NCBI GenBank assembly: GCA_003133425.1
Contig: PKXI01000098.1
Coordinates: 1 to 5,000, forward strand
DNA length: 5,000 nt
DNA from: Acidobacteriaceae bacterium
GTDB taxonomy: Bacteria; Acidobacteriota; Terriglobia; Terriglobales; Acidobacteriaceae
Direction: 5' to 3'
Both the position numbers and the translations under genes were made by a program. Shown here piece after piece: positions 1 to 4,938 of this stretch; the stretch's first letter is position 1; the number at the start of each line of letters is the position of its first letter. The notes beneath the pieces were generated by a model. That model was given only the letters and a program-made list of their open reading frames with translations, had not been told where the DNA came from and made no database searches.

Positions 1-60
1 ACAGCCGGAATCAGGCCTATCGTGTCTGCATGGGTAACCTTGATGCCCTATGTGTCCGCT

Positions 61-66
61 AGGAGG
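61..66 (+). promoter_or_regulatory. Shine-Dalgarno of the 23-aa hydrophobic peptide
   Basis: AGGAGG is a full consensus ribosome binding site, four bases (CGAG) before the ATG at 71. It is the main reason to believe that the very short ORF behind it is translated, because such a strong site at this spacing is unlikely by chance in front of an unrelated ATG. Confidence 0.65.
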
Positions 67-70
67 CGAG

Positions 71-142
71 ATGTTAGGTTTGGGTTTGGTAGGAACAATT
101 ATTGTGATCGTGCTGATTGTGTGGCTCATCAAGCGCGTATGA
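71..142 (+). CDS. Short hydrophobic single-membrane-helix peptide (23 aa)
   Basis: The ORF is 24 codons including TGA. The peptide starts MLGLGLVGT, continues through an unbroken run of Ile, Val and Leu with one Trp, and ends in the basic tail KRV. Residues 2 to 20 are long and hydrophobic enough to span a membrane once, and the C-terminal Lys-Arg would sit on the cytoplasmic side. A consensus Shine-Dalgarno lies four bases upstream. Bacteria encode many tiny one-helix proteins of this kind; some modulate larger membrane complexes and most have no known role. I do not recognise a specific family and assign no function. No partner gene is obvious: the next gene to the right is convergent and encodes a soluble protein, and what lies to the left is outside the window. 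A chance ORF is the alternative, but the ribosome site and composition argue against it. Confidence 0.55.
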   Translation: MLGLGLVGTIIVIVLIVWLIKRV

Positions 143-219
143 TTTCGGGCTGGGAGTGCATCGCTGAAAATCAATTGACCGGCAAGACCACCTTTGCGCA
201 TATCTGATTCATCTGGAGC

Positions 220-249
220 TCTGTCCGCGTGGTCGCCGATCCGGACAGA
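220..249 (-). terminator. Hairpin just past the VOC gene, possible terminator
   Basis: The arms TCTGTCCG (220-227) and CGGACAGA (242-249) are perfectly complementary over 8 bp, with a 14-base loop. The structure begins about 15 bases after the stop of the VOC gene, where a transcription terminator would be expected. There is no U-run after it on the gene's strand, so it may be a weak or factor-assisted terminator or a 3'-end stabilising hairpin. The loop and right arm contain most of the 15-bp intergenic repeat, so the structure may instead be part of that repeat. Confidence 0.4.
231..245 (+). repeat. 15-bp intergenic direct repeat, copy A
   Basis: GGTCGCCGATCCGGA occurs here and again, exactly and in the same orientation, at 786-800. 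The two copies bracket the VOC gene. The core GTCGCCGAT is also found at 4968-4976, and a one-base variant is at 1480-1488; all lie outside genes. An exact 15-mer pair is not expected by chance in 5 kb. Its identity is unknown to me; a dispersed repeat or a mobile-element remnant would fit. Confidence 0.55.
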
Positions 250-264
250 ACTCTGCCTCTCAGC

Positions 265-660
265 TCAATGCCCGAGGTTTGACGTGATGAGGGAGCCGGT
301 GGCAGGCGACGTTGGATAGGGGAAGTAAAGCTCGTTGCCGTCTGGGTCCGCAATGACCATGTGCCGGTAGCCCCACTGCCCTTCCTTCACATCCACGCCA
401 CGCCCTTCCAGCTCCGCGCGCAAGGCATCCAGCACGCCGACATCGAGCGAGATGAACATCAGGCCCTTGCCCACTTTATCGGGCCATTGAGAAGAGAGAA
501 TGAGCTCGCAACCCTGCCGGTCGACTTGTGCGACCCACGCTTTTCCCTCCTCCTCATATCGCCATGCTTGCGTGAACCCGAGTTGCTTCACGTAAAAATC
601 GACGGACCTGTCGATATCCGCTACGAACAGCACAGCCCTCGCGAACCATTCATTGCTCAT
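265..660 (-). CDS. VOC family protein (glyoxalase/bleomycin resistance fold)
   Basis: The product is 131 residues, the usual size for a single-domain vicinal-oxygen-chelate protein made of two beta-alpha-beta-beta-beta modules (about residues 8-58 and 67-115). Family marks are the opening strand and helix with VADIDRSVDFYVKQLGF (13-29), the strand CELIL (51-55), and the closing RHMVIADPDGNELYF (99-113). In this superfamily the cleft binds a small molecule or, with metal ligands, catalyses isomerisation, epimerisation or dioxygen chemistry. E52 and E110 lie where ligands often occur, but I see no His in the first strand of either module, which fits a binding or bleomycin-resistance-like member better than a classical glyoxalase I. 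The substrate cannot be told. The start ATG at 660 has GGAG 11 bases upstream, a long spacing; there is no nearby in-frame alternative. The gene is probably transcribed alone and is convergent with the small peptide on its left. The product should be cytoplasmic, as no signal sequence is visible. Confidence 0.9.
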   Translation of the reverse strand: MSNEWFARAVLFVADIDRSVDFYVKQLGFTQAWRYEEEGKAWVAQVDRQGCELILSSQWPDKVGKGLMFISLDVGVLDALRAELEGRGVDVKEGQWGYRHMVIADPDGNELYFPYPTSPATGSLITSNLGH

Positions 661-785
661 GACGTTCTGTTCTCCGTTTGCCGTGATCGAATTCGACGTT
701 CCGTCAACCGCCAGTCATAAGAATATCTTCGAGAAATTGGTCCGCGCAAACGCCGCAGGATCCAGGAATGGGGTTGTGCCTGTAT

Positions 786-800
786 GGTCGCCGATCCGGA
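786..800 (+). repeat. 15-bp intergenic direct repeat, copy B
   Basis: This is an exact second copy of GGTCGCCGATCCGGA, in the same orientation as the copy at 231-245 and about 555 bases from it. Unlike copy A it is not enclosed in a hairpin: the flanking bases differ on both sides. It lies about 125 bases upstream of the VOC start and about 200 bases upstream of the GYD gene. Confidence 0.55.
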
Positions 801-985
801 GTTTAACCCGTTTTTTTAGCCCAATTTCCGGAATGCACGTGATTCCTGCACAGGGTCCCAGTGAATGGATGGCGTTAGGAATCGCAAGCAGTATATAGGT
901 AGAATTCATCCGCAAAATTTATTTTCGAGTCGAGGGCAAGAACAGCGTTTGAGAGCGCATATTGAGTAGAAGGTCTGTAAATTGA

Positions 986-991
986 AAGGTG
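986..991 (+). promoter_or_regulatory. Shine-Dalgarno that sets the GYD gene start
   Basis: AAGGTG lies six bases before the ATG at 998. An in-frame GTG at 989 overlaps this site and would give a product three residues longer, but it has no ribosome site of its own at a suitable distance. The ATG at 998 also gives the family-typical N-terminus MPSYLVQ, so it is taken as the true start. Confidence 0.65.
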
Positions 992-997
992 AAATCT

Positions 998-1327
998 ATG
1001 CCCAGTTATCTCGTGCAGTGCTCCTACACGTCAGCGGCGCTGGCAGCTCTGATCGCAAACCCGCAGGACCGCAGCGAGCATGTGAAGAAGGTAGCGAAGA
1101 AACTCGGCGGCAAGATCAGCGGATCATGGCTGTCGTTTGGTGAACACGATCTTGTAATGCTTGTCGAAATGCCTGACAACATCAGCGTGGCAGCTCTGGC
1201 GTTGGCTGCCGCCGCGGGCGGCTCATTGAAGTCGATCAAGACCACTCCGCTGCTGAGCCTTACCGATGGGTTGGCGGCGCTGAAAAAGGCCGCAACCTCG
1301 GGCTACACGCCGATCGTTACCTCTTAA
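998..1327 (+). CDS. GYD domain-containing protein
   Basis: The product is 109 residues, close to the family's usual length of about 100, and the domain fills almost the whole chain. Recognisable blocks are MPSYLVQCSYT (1-11), the helix EHVKKVAKKLGGKI (27-40), FGEHDLVMLVEMPDN (47-61), a small-residue helix rich in Ala (63-75), and SLKSIKTTPLLS (76-87). This is the pattern of the GYD family (Pfam GYD), small ferredoxin-like alpha/beta proteins of unknown biochemical role. The FGEHD block has His where I recall Tyr in many relatives. There is no signal peptide or membrane segment, so the protein is probably cytoplasmic and possibly oligomeric. It appears to be a single-gene unit: the gene to the left is divergent, and two hairpins follow the stop. 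No function can be given from context. Confidence 0.88.
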   Translation: MPSYLVQCSYTSAALAALIANPQDRSEHVKKVAKKLGGKISGSWLSFGEHDLVMLVEMPDNISVAALALAAAAGGSLKSIKTTPLLSLTDGLAALKKAATSGYTPIVTS

Positions 1328-1370
1328 CAGAAGCGCCGGACGGATCACAGACTGCGGGCGACGGCCATGC

Positions 1371-1410
1371 GGTGGGGGAGAATTGTGCCGTAAGACGGCT
1401 CGCCCCCACC
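1371..1410 (+). terminator. Two-part hairpin after the GYD gene, likely terminator
   Basis: GGTGGGGG (1371-1378) pairs perfectly with CCCCCACC (1403-1410). Inside it GCCGT (1387-1391) pairs with ACGGC (1395-1399) around the loop AAG. It starts about 43 bases after the GYD stop codon. The outer stem is very GC-rich, which suits a terminator, but no T-run follows, so it may act with Rho or as a 3' stabiliser. It could also serve the opposing regulator transcript. Confidence 0.5.
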
Positions 1411-1423
1411 TAGGCGCAAAGAC

Positions 1424-1440
1424 AGACGCTCCGCGCGTCT
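1424..1440 (+). terminator. Second hairpin of a tandem terminator region
   Basis: AGACGC (1424-1429) pairs perfectly with GCGTCT (1435-1440) around the loop TCCGC. It is followed by TTC and preceded by CAAAGAC, so there is a very short T-stretch on both strands. Thirteen bases separate it from the GC-rich hairpin at 1371-1410. Tandem placement after a gene end suggests backup termination. The short U-tract keeps confidence moderate. Confidence 0.4.
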
Positions 1441-1479
1441 TTCGATGCCAGGATTAAATACGGCATTTCCGCTCGGGTG

Positions 1480-1488
1480 GTCGCCTAT
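1480..1488 (+). repeat. Variant copy C of the intergenic GTCGCCGAT motif
   Basis: GTCGCCTAT differs at one base from the core shared by the other three intergenic copies and lies in the same orientation. The following bases GGGGAAATTA resemble those after copy D at the right edge (GGTGACATTT). The copy runs into the left arm of the long inverted repeat, so the two may belong to one element. Confidence 0.3.
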
Positions 1489-1550
1489 GGGGAAATTACT
1501 CTTTGAGCAATAGTTAGCAACTTTGTTTACTCAATGGTAATTTCCGCATA
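1486..1550. repeat. Long interrupted inverted repeat
   Basis: The left arm (1486-1507) reads TATGGGGAAATTACTCTTTGAG. The reverse complement of the right arm (1530-1550) carries TATG, then CGGAAATTAC, then TTGAG in the same order. Pairing is 4 bp, one mismatch, 9 bp (GGAAATTAC), a small internal loop, and 5 bp (TTGAG), around a 22-base AT-rich spacer. Weak complementarity extends a few bases further outward. It may be a hairpin in RNA, a remnant of a miniature element with terminal inverted repeats, or paired protein binding sites. I cannot choose between these from one sequence. Confidence 0.55.
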
Positions 1551-1551
1551 G

Positions 1552-1567
1552 CCGGTCATTCGACCGG
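1552..1567. repeat. Small perfect hairpin beside the long inverted repeat
   Basis: CCGGTC (1552-1557) and GACCGG (1562-1567) form a 6-bp GC-rich stem around the loop ATTC. It sits one base right of the long inverted repeat and about 150 bases past the stop of the regulator gene. It could be a transcription-end structure for that gene or part of the same repeat. No T-run accompanies it. Confidence 0.3.
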
Positions 1568-1713
1568 AACCCGAGAGAACAACCTTTCGTCCTCGCGATC
1601 AGAATGGCTACGCCGGACCCTTCTCGAACTCCTACATCGGCAAAACGAAACACCAAAGTCTTAGTTGCAAGCATGATTTATCCCCATCGTTCGAAGGTTG
1701 ATTCTCAAAGCAA

Positions 1714-3888
1714 TCACCGCTCCTCCAGAGTGAGGGCGTAAATATCGTCCGTTCCAACGTCGCGAAGCAGCATCGGCGTGTCTGTCGGATCAAGGCCCAT
1801 CCAACGGGTGAAAGCCCCTGTGTAGCGGAATCCCTTCAGATCGACAACACGCTCCGCATCGCCACCCGATACACGGGCTCGAAACACGCCCGGATCATCC
1901 TGGAGGAGGAAACAGTAAATAAACTGGCTATCCGACGACCACGTAGGATAATTGCACTCGCCTTTTTGTTGCACCATCGACCATTGCTGCGTCTCAAGGT
2001 CGATGATCTTCACCCCTCCTCCGGAGCCACGATACAGCCCCTCGATGAAGCGGCCATTTGGTGACCATCGAGGAGCCCATACGCCTTCCGACCCGGAGAG
2101 TGTCGTGACCTTGTGGCTGTCAAGGTCGAAAATCCGTAAGACGGAGTTGAAATTACCGATTGCGTACAGAGTGGAAAAGACAATCTTGTGGCCGTCAGGG
2201 GACCAATTCGGTTCGCTCTGTGCATCGCGGTCTTCCGGGAGAATGGTAAACGGAGTACCGCCTTGGGAGGAAATGACGTAAGCTTTCAGCCCCTTTGAGT
2301 CCTCGCTGCAGAACAGTATCTGAGATCCGTCCGGCGACCAGTGGGGGTTCAAGGGATACAAGGGAGCATCGGTTAGTTGTACGGGGTGGCTTCCATCCCG
2401 GTTAGCCTTCCACAGAATGCCTTCAGGGAAGGTGACGTACGCCACGAACTGGCCGTCTGGAGAAAAGATGACAGAATCGGCCGAAATGCCTCCGAGGTAA
2501 GGTTGGAACCGGCCGGACTGCGCGTCATAGCGCACCAGTTCTCCTCGCTTGATGAGACCATGGGCAAATATTTTGGTCCCATCCTTACTGGGAATCGGGC
2601 TATTCCAGAGGATTGGGCCGGAAGTCAATTGAACCGGTTCGGTTGACGCCCGGCGGAATAGCCCGCGACGCTCATCAAGGACCCACACCTGGCTTCCGGG
2701 ACGAGGGCCGTAATGGTTCCAGAGGCCGCCTCGTGACAGGAATACGAAGAAGTTCCCATCGGGAGACCACCGCCCGCAGCACTGCGAAGACGAGGCGCGC
2801 CAGCCCGGCAGCAACGGATGGAGTCCGGATCCGTCGGACGAAATTTCCCAAAGCCGATTGTCCCAGGAAAACCGAATTTTGCTGCCGTCCGGCGACCAAC
2901 TGAGTCCGTTAGGGTAGCCGCCGTGGCCGCCCATAGCGGCGAGTTTGCGAGCTCCTGTTCCATCGCTCCGGATGACGTAGAGGTCTCCGTTTCCCAGACT
3001 GTAGACCACAGACTTCCCGTCGGGGGACCACGCCGCGGACTCAACCAACGAGGTGTCTTGCAATAGACGACGGAGCGAGCCTGCCGGCATCGAAACGTTC
3101 CATAGGCTCCCATGACTTCCGTCGTACGAGGTAACGAGAAGAGCGGACCCGTCAGGGGAGACATCCCTGGTGGCGGGAAACGGCAACGCCACTGGCACTT
3201 CCGCGATCTCTCCCCCGGATATCGCTACCTGAGCAATGGATTGCGGGCCGAGCTCCCTATTGAAGTAGAGTCTGCTTCCGTCAGTTCCGCCAATATCCCA
3301 TATGAGGCGGCCGTCATGAGTGATCTGGGTATACTCGGCGACTCGGAACGGAGGCAACGGGCGGCGCAAGTACCAGACTGCGGCGGCGAGGCCGATGACG
3401 AGAACAATGGTGCCGGACAGCAGCCACCATCGGAGACGCAGGCGGCTGCCGCGGCTAAGCTTCCCACTTGAGTCCTTGTCGAGGTTGGCGGCGATCAGCG
3501 TCTGGAGATTCGCTGCATCCTCCGACTCCCCGGGTCTATCCAGCCCTGCCGTGGCATCCTCCGAAACTTCGACCTTGCAGACGAAGCGGTATCCGACCGT
3601 GGCGACGGTTTCGATGTAACGCGGGTTGCGAGTCTCATCTCCCAGCAGCCGGCGCAGGAGTGCGACGCTGCGCGCCAGGGAATTGTCTGTAACCGCGGCA
3701 TCGCCCCAAACGGCATTCAGCAGTTCCTCTTTGCCGATGAGCTTTCCAGGGTTGCGGAGCAGGGCCAGCAGCACACGAAATGCCTTGGGCTCGACCTGCA
3801 ACACCTCGCCCGCTTTGGTCAGCGAGAACTCCCGTTCCCGGACTTCAACGTCATCGAATCTGAATACAAAGGACTTATTCGCCATCAT
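1714..3888 (-). CDS. Membrane-tethered winged-helix regulator with TolB-like propeller
   Basis: The 724-residue product has three parts. Residues 6-105 form an OmpR/CadC-type winged helix (Trans_reg_C), with EPKAFRVLLALL, the recognition-helix stretch TDNSLARSVALLRRLLGD and the wing end YIETVATVGYRFV. Residues about 155-175 are one membrane helix preceded by RLRLRWW, so the N-terminus should be cytoplasmic. Residues about 185-724 form a beta-propeller with repeated WSPDG-type turns at 287, 331, 374, 517 and 562, FSPDG at 475, SPDG at 244 and variants WSPNG (608) and WSSDS (650), as in TolB/PD40 domains. The design is a one-component sensor like CadC: the outer propeller senses a ligand or partner and the inner domain binds DNA. 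No receiver or kinase domain is present. ATG at 3888 is followed by a second ATG at 3885; GGGA lies two bases before the first but five before the second, so the second may be used. The divergent protease gene is a candidate target. The ligand is unknown. Confidence 0.92.
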   Translation of the reverse strand: MMANKSFVFRFDDVEVREREFSLTKAGEVLQVEPKAFRVLLALLRNPGKLIGKEELLNAVWGDAAVTDNSLARSVALLRRLLGDETRNPRYIETVATVGYRFVCKVEVSEDATAGLDRPGESEDAANLQTLIAANLDKDSSGKLSRGSRLRLRWWLLSGTIVLVIGLAAAVWYLRRPLPPFRVAEYTQITHDGRLIWDIGGTDGSRLYFNRELGPQSIAQVAISGGEIAEVPVALPFPATRDVSPDGSALLVTSYDGSHGSLWNVSMPAGSLRRLLQDTSLVESAAWSPDGKSVVYSLGNGDLYVIRSDGTGARKLAAMGGHGGYPNGLSWSPDGSKIRFSWDNRLWEISSDGSGLHPLLPGWRASSSQCCGRWSPDGNFFVFLSRGGLWNHYGPRPGSQVWVLDERRGLFRRASTEPVQLTSGPILWNSPIPSKDGTKIFAHGLIKRGELVRYDAQSGRFQPYLGGISADSVIFSPDGQFVAYVTFPEGILWKANRDGSHPVQLTDAPLYPLNPHWSPDGSQILFCSEDSKGLKAYVISSQGGTPFTILPEDRDAQSEPNWSPDGHKIVFSTLYAIGNFNSVLRIFDLDSHKVTTLSGSEGVWAPRWSPNGRFIEGLYRGSGGGVKIIDLETQQWSMVQQKGECNYPTWSSDSQFIYCFLLQDDPGVFRARVSGGDAERVVDLKGFRYTGAFTRWMGLDPTDTPMLLRDVGTDDIYALTLEER

Positions 3889-3992
3889 GATCCCATCATG
3901 AGTTCTTCAATCGCTTGGAGGAAATGATCAAGTGCGGGAAGAAACAGATCAGGAGCCCATCAAGACCATGTAGAAGCAGACGCCCAGAGTGA

Positions 3993-4013
3993 CTTCAGCC
4001 TACACGGCTGAGG
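3993..4013 (+). promoter_or_regulatory. Leader hairpin overlapping the protease ribosome site
   Basis: CTTCAGCC (3993-4000) can pair with GGCTGAGG (4006-4013) over 8 bp, including one T-G wobble, around the loop TACAC. The right arm contains the first four bases of the ribosome binding site GAGGAG (4010-4015). When folded, it would partly hide that site and lower translation of the protease. This is a structural reading only; a short hairpin here could also be coincidental. Confidence 0.35.
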
Positions 4014-4015
4014 AG
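4010..4015 (+). promoter_or_regulatory. Shine-Dalgarno of the aspartic protease gene
   Basis: GAGGAG ends eight bases before the ATG at 4024, a good spacing. It supports that ATG as the start, which also gives a complete signal peptide. The site overlaps the right arm of the hairpin at 3993-4013. Confidence 0.65.
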
Positions 4016-4023
4016 CTCTCGCG

Positions 4024-4938
4024 ATGACAATTCTCAAAGGTTTCGCTTCCCTGGTCCTGGCAGTAGCAACCGTTTCAACGCTCTCCGCAGAAACCCGCTG
4101 CCCGGCAAATGTCGCCAGCTTAGCTTTCCGTCTCATCAACGACCACTACATAATCGTCCCCGTATCCATAAACCACGCCGGCCCCTACAACTTCCTCCTC
4201 GACACCGGCACGCAGATCACCATGGTCGATCCCTCCCTGGCCTCCGAACTCCATCTCGCCACCGAAGGGCAGGCTAGGGTCGCGAGCGTCGGTACCCAGG
4301 CCTCCGCTTCCTTCGCCCGCCTCGACCAGCTCGAAGCCGGCACGCACGCCGTCGCCAACCAGAAAGTGCTGGTCTATGACCTCGACAATCTCCAGGCCGC
4401 TGGCCTCCACATTCAGGGCGTTCTAGGCGAGGATTTTCTCGAGCAGTTCGATATGTTGATCGACAATGCGCACCGCCTTCTCTGTCTCGACGACTCTGGC
4501 GCGATGCGAGCAGATGTCAAAGGACCGCATGTCCCGCTGCTGGCGCCAGCCCAGACCTCTAATGGCGCACCGTTGCCTACGTCGCTGATCGTCTCAGTCC
4601 GCCTGTCCGACGGTATGCGGCCCGTTCGACTGAAGTTGGACTCAGGCGCGAACGTCTGCTTCCTCTACAACAGCTCGGAGTACATGGACCTCGATCTGTT
4701 CCACGGCGCATCATTGAGCGGAGGCGGCGCCAACAGCCCGCATCGGACCTACACAGCTCTGCCGCCCCAGAATGTGATTTTCGGTTCTTTCGAAGTATCC
4801 AAGGTCCCGTTCGTCACCCTCGCCGGCGCCCGTAAGGACTCCCGCACTTCGGACTTCGACGGACTGCTGACCCTTGGCCTTTTTCGGCGCGTCTTTATCG
4901 ATCACGCCGATCATTTTGCTGTCCTCGAGCCGAGGTAA
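4024..4938 (+). CDS. Secreted retropepsin-like aspartic protease (two-lobed)
   Basis: The 304-residue product begins with a Sec-type signal peptide: Lys at residue 5, a hydrophobic core FASLVLAVATVSTL, and LSA at 20-22 suggesting cleavage before Glu23. The mature part holds two retropepsin-like lobes. The first has the active-site motif FLLDTGTQITMVD (57-69) with D60-T-G, and ends with GVLGEDFLEQFDMLID (132-147). The second has LKLDSGANVCFLY (203-215) with D206-S-G and a weaker matching end, DGLLTLGLFRRVFIDH (279-294). Aspartic peptidases need two such Asp residues; retroviral enzymes get them by dimerising one lobe, whereas this chain carries both, as in pepsin-like enzymes. It should act in the periplasm or outside the cell. 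The substrate is unknown. Cysteines at 26, 154 and 212 could allow a disulfide. It is divergent from the winged-helix/TolB-like regulator, a plausible controller. The second lobe might have lost catalysis; the sequence alone cannot tell. Confidence 0.87.
   Translation: MTILKGFASLVLAVATVSTLSAETRCPANVASLAFRLINDHYIIVPVSINHAGPYNFLLDTGTQITMVDPSLASELHLATEGQARVASVGTQASASFARLDQLEAGTHAVANQKVLVYDLDNLQAAGLHIQGVLGEDFLEQFDMLIDNAHRLLCLDDSGAMRADVKGPHVPLLAPAQTSNGAPLPTSLIVSVRLSDGMRPVRLKLDSGANVCFLYNSSEYMDLDLFHGASLSGGGANSPHRTYTALPPQNVIFGSFEVSKVPFVTLAGARKDSRTSDFDGLLTLGLFRRVFIDHADHFAVLEPR

Larger units (their letters stand above)
661..997. other. Intergenic region between the VOC and GYD genes
   Basis: These 337 bases separate two divergently transcribed genes, so both promoters should lie here. 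I could not find a convincing -35/-10 pair for either. TTGACG occurs on the VOC strand about 50 bases before its start but without a good -10 at standard distance, and TATATA at 892-897 faces the GYD gene without a -35. Copy B of the 15-bp repeat is at 786-800, followed by a run of seven T at 811-817. The stretch from about 900 to 990 is visibly richer in A and T than the genes. Reading frames of 66 to 81 codons cross the region on both strands but show no family signature or ribosome site. Confidence 0.6.
1328..1713. other. Structured intergenic region between convergent genes
   Basis: About 386 bases separate the stop of the GYD gene from the stop of the regulator gene on the other strand. 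Because the genes converge, no promoter is needed here and the region should mainly hold transcription ends. It contains four separate inverted repeats (1371-1410, 1424-1440, 1486-1550 and 1552-1567), an unusual load. Between about 1570 and 1713 I see nothing convincing. A 45-codon frame on the plus strand (1604-1741) runs into the regulator gene and lacks a ribosome site. Confidence 0.6.
3889..4023. promoter_or_regulatory. Divergent control region of regulator and protease genes
   Basis: These 135 bases hold the upstream regions of both divergent genes. I find no good sigma-70 -35/-10 pair on either strand. The direct repeat CATCATGA occurs at 3883-3890 and 3894-3901, across the regulator's start codons. 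GGAGG at 3917-3921 stands two bases before ATG at 3924, opening a 22-codon frame that stops at 3992, directly before the hairpin at 3993-4013. If the winged-helix protein controls its own gene or the protease, its operator should lie here. Confidence 0.5.

Noticed and set aside
1..207. Open frame on the plus strand from the window start through 207, including a 61-codon ORF from 22
   Set aside because: It has no ribosome site, contains many rare-looking codons and Cys/Arg, shows no family signature, and overlaps the better supported hydrophobic peptide in another frame.
653..898. 81-codon plus-strand frame over the same region
   Set aside because: It begins inside the VOC gene, has no ribosome site and no recognisable domain; it is most likely chance.
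715..915. 66-codon minus-strand frame between the VOC and GYD genes, with a phrase like TPFLDPAAFA that recalls TonB-receptor segments
   Set aside because: The resemblance covers about ten residues only, there is no ribosome site, and the rest matches nothing I know; it could at most be a decayed fragment.
892..977. Candidate promoter boxes (TATATA at 892, TTGAGA at 949) ahead of the GYD gene
   Set aside because: Neither box has a matching partner at 16-18 bases, so no promoter is called.
1604..1741. 45-codon plus-strand ORF beginning MATPDPSRTP
   Set aside because: There is no Shine-Dalgarno before the ATG, the composition is low-complexity Ser/Arg/Lys, and it overlaps the 3' end of the regulator gene.
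2331..3030. Recurrent short DNA strings such as TCCGGCGACCA within the regulator gene
   Set aside because: They encode the repeated WSPDG turns of the propeller and are protein-level repeats, not a CRISPR array or DNA element.
2625..3164. 179-codon minus-strand frame inside the regulator gene
   Set aside because: It is a shadow of the in-frame WSPDG repeats; the translation has no domain features, and the 724-residue frame is clearly the real one.
4120..4410. 96-codon minus-strand frame opposite the protease gene, rich in Gly, Glu and Val
   Set aside because: It is the antisense of the signal-peptide-bearing, DTG-containing protease; its composition is the usual result of a GC-rich gene read backwards.
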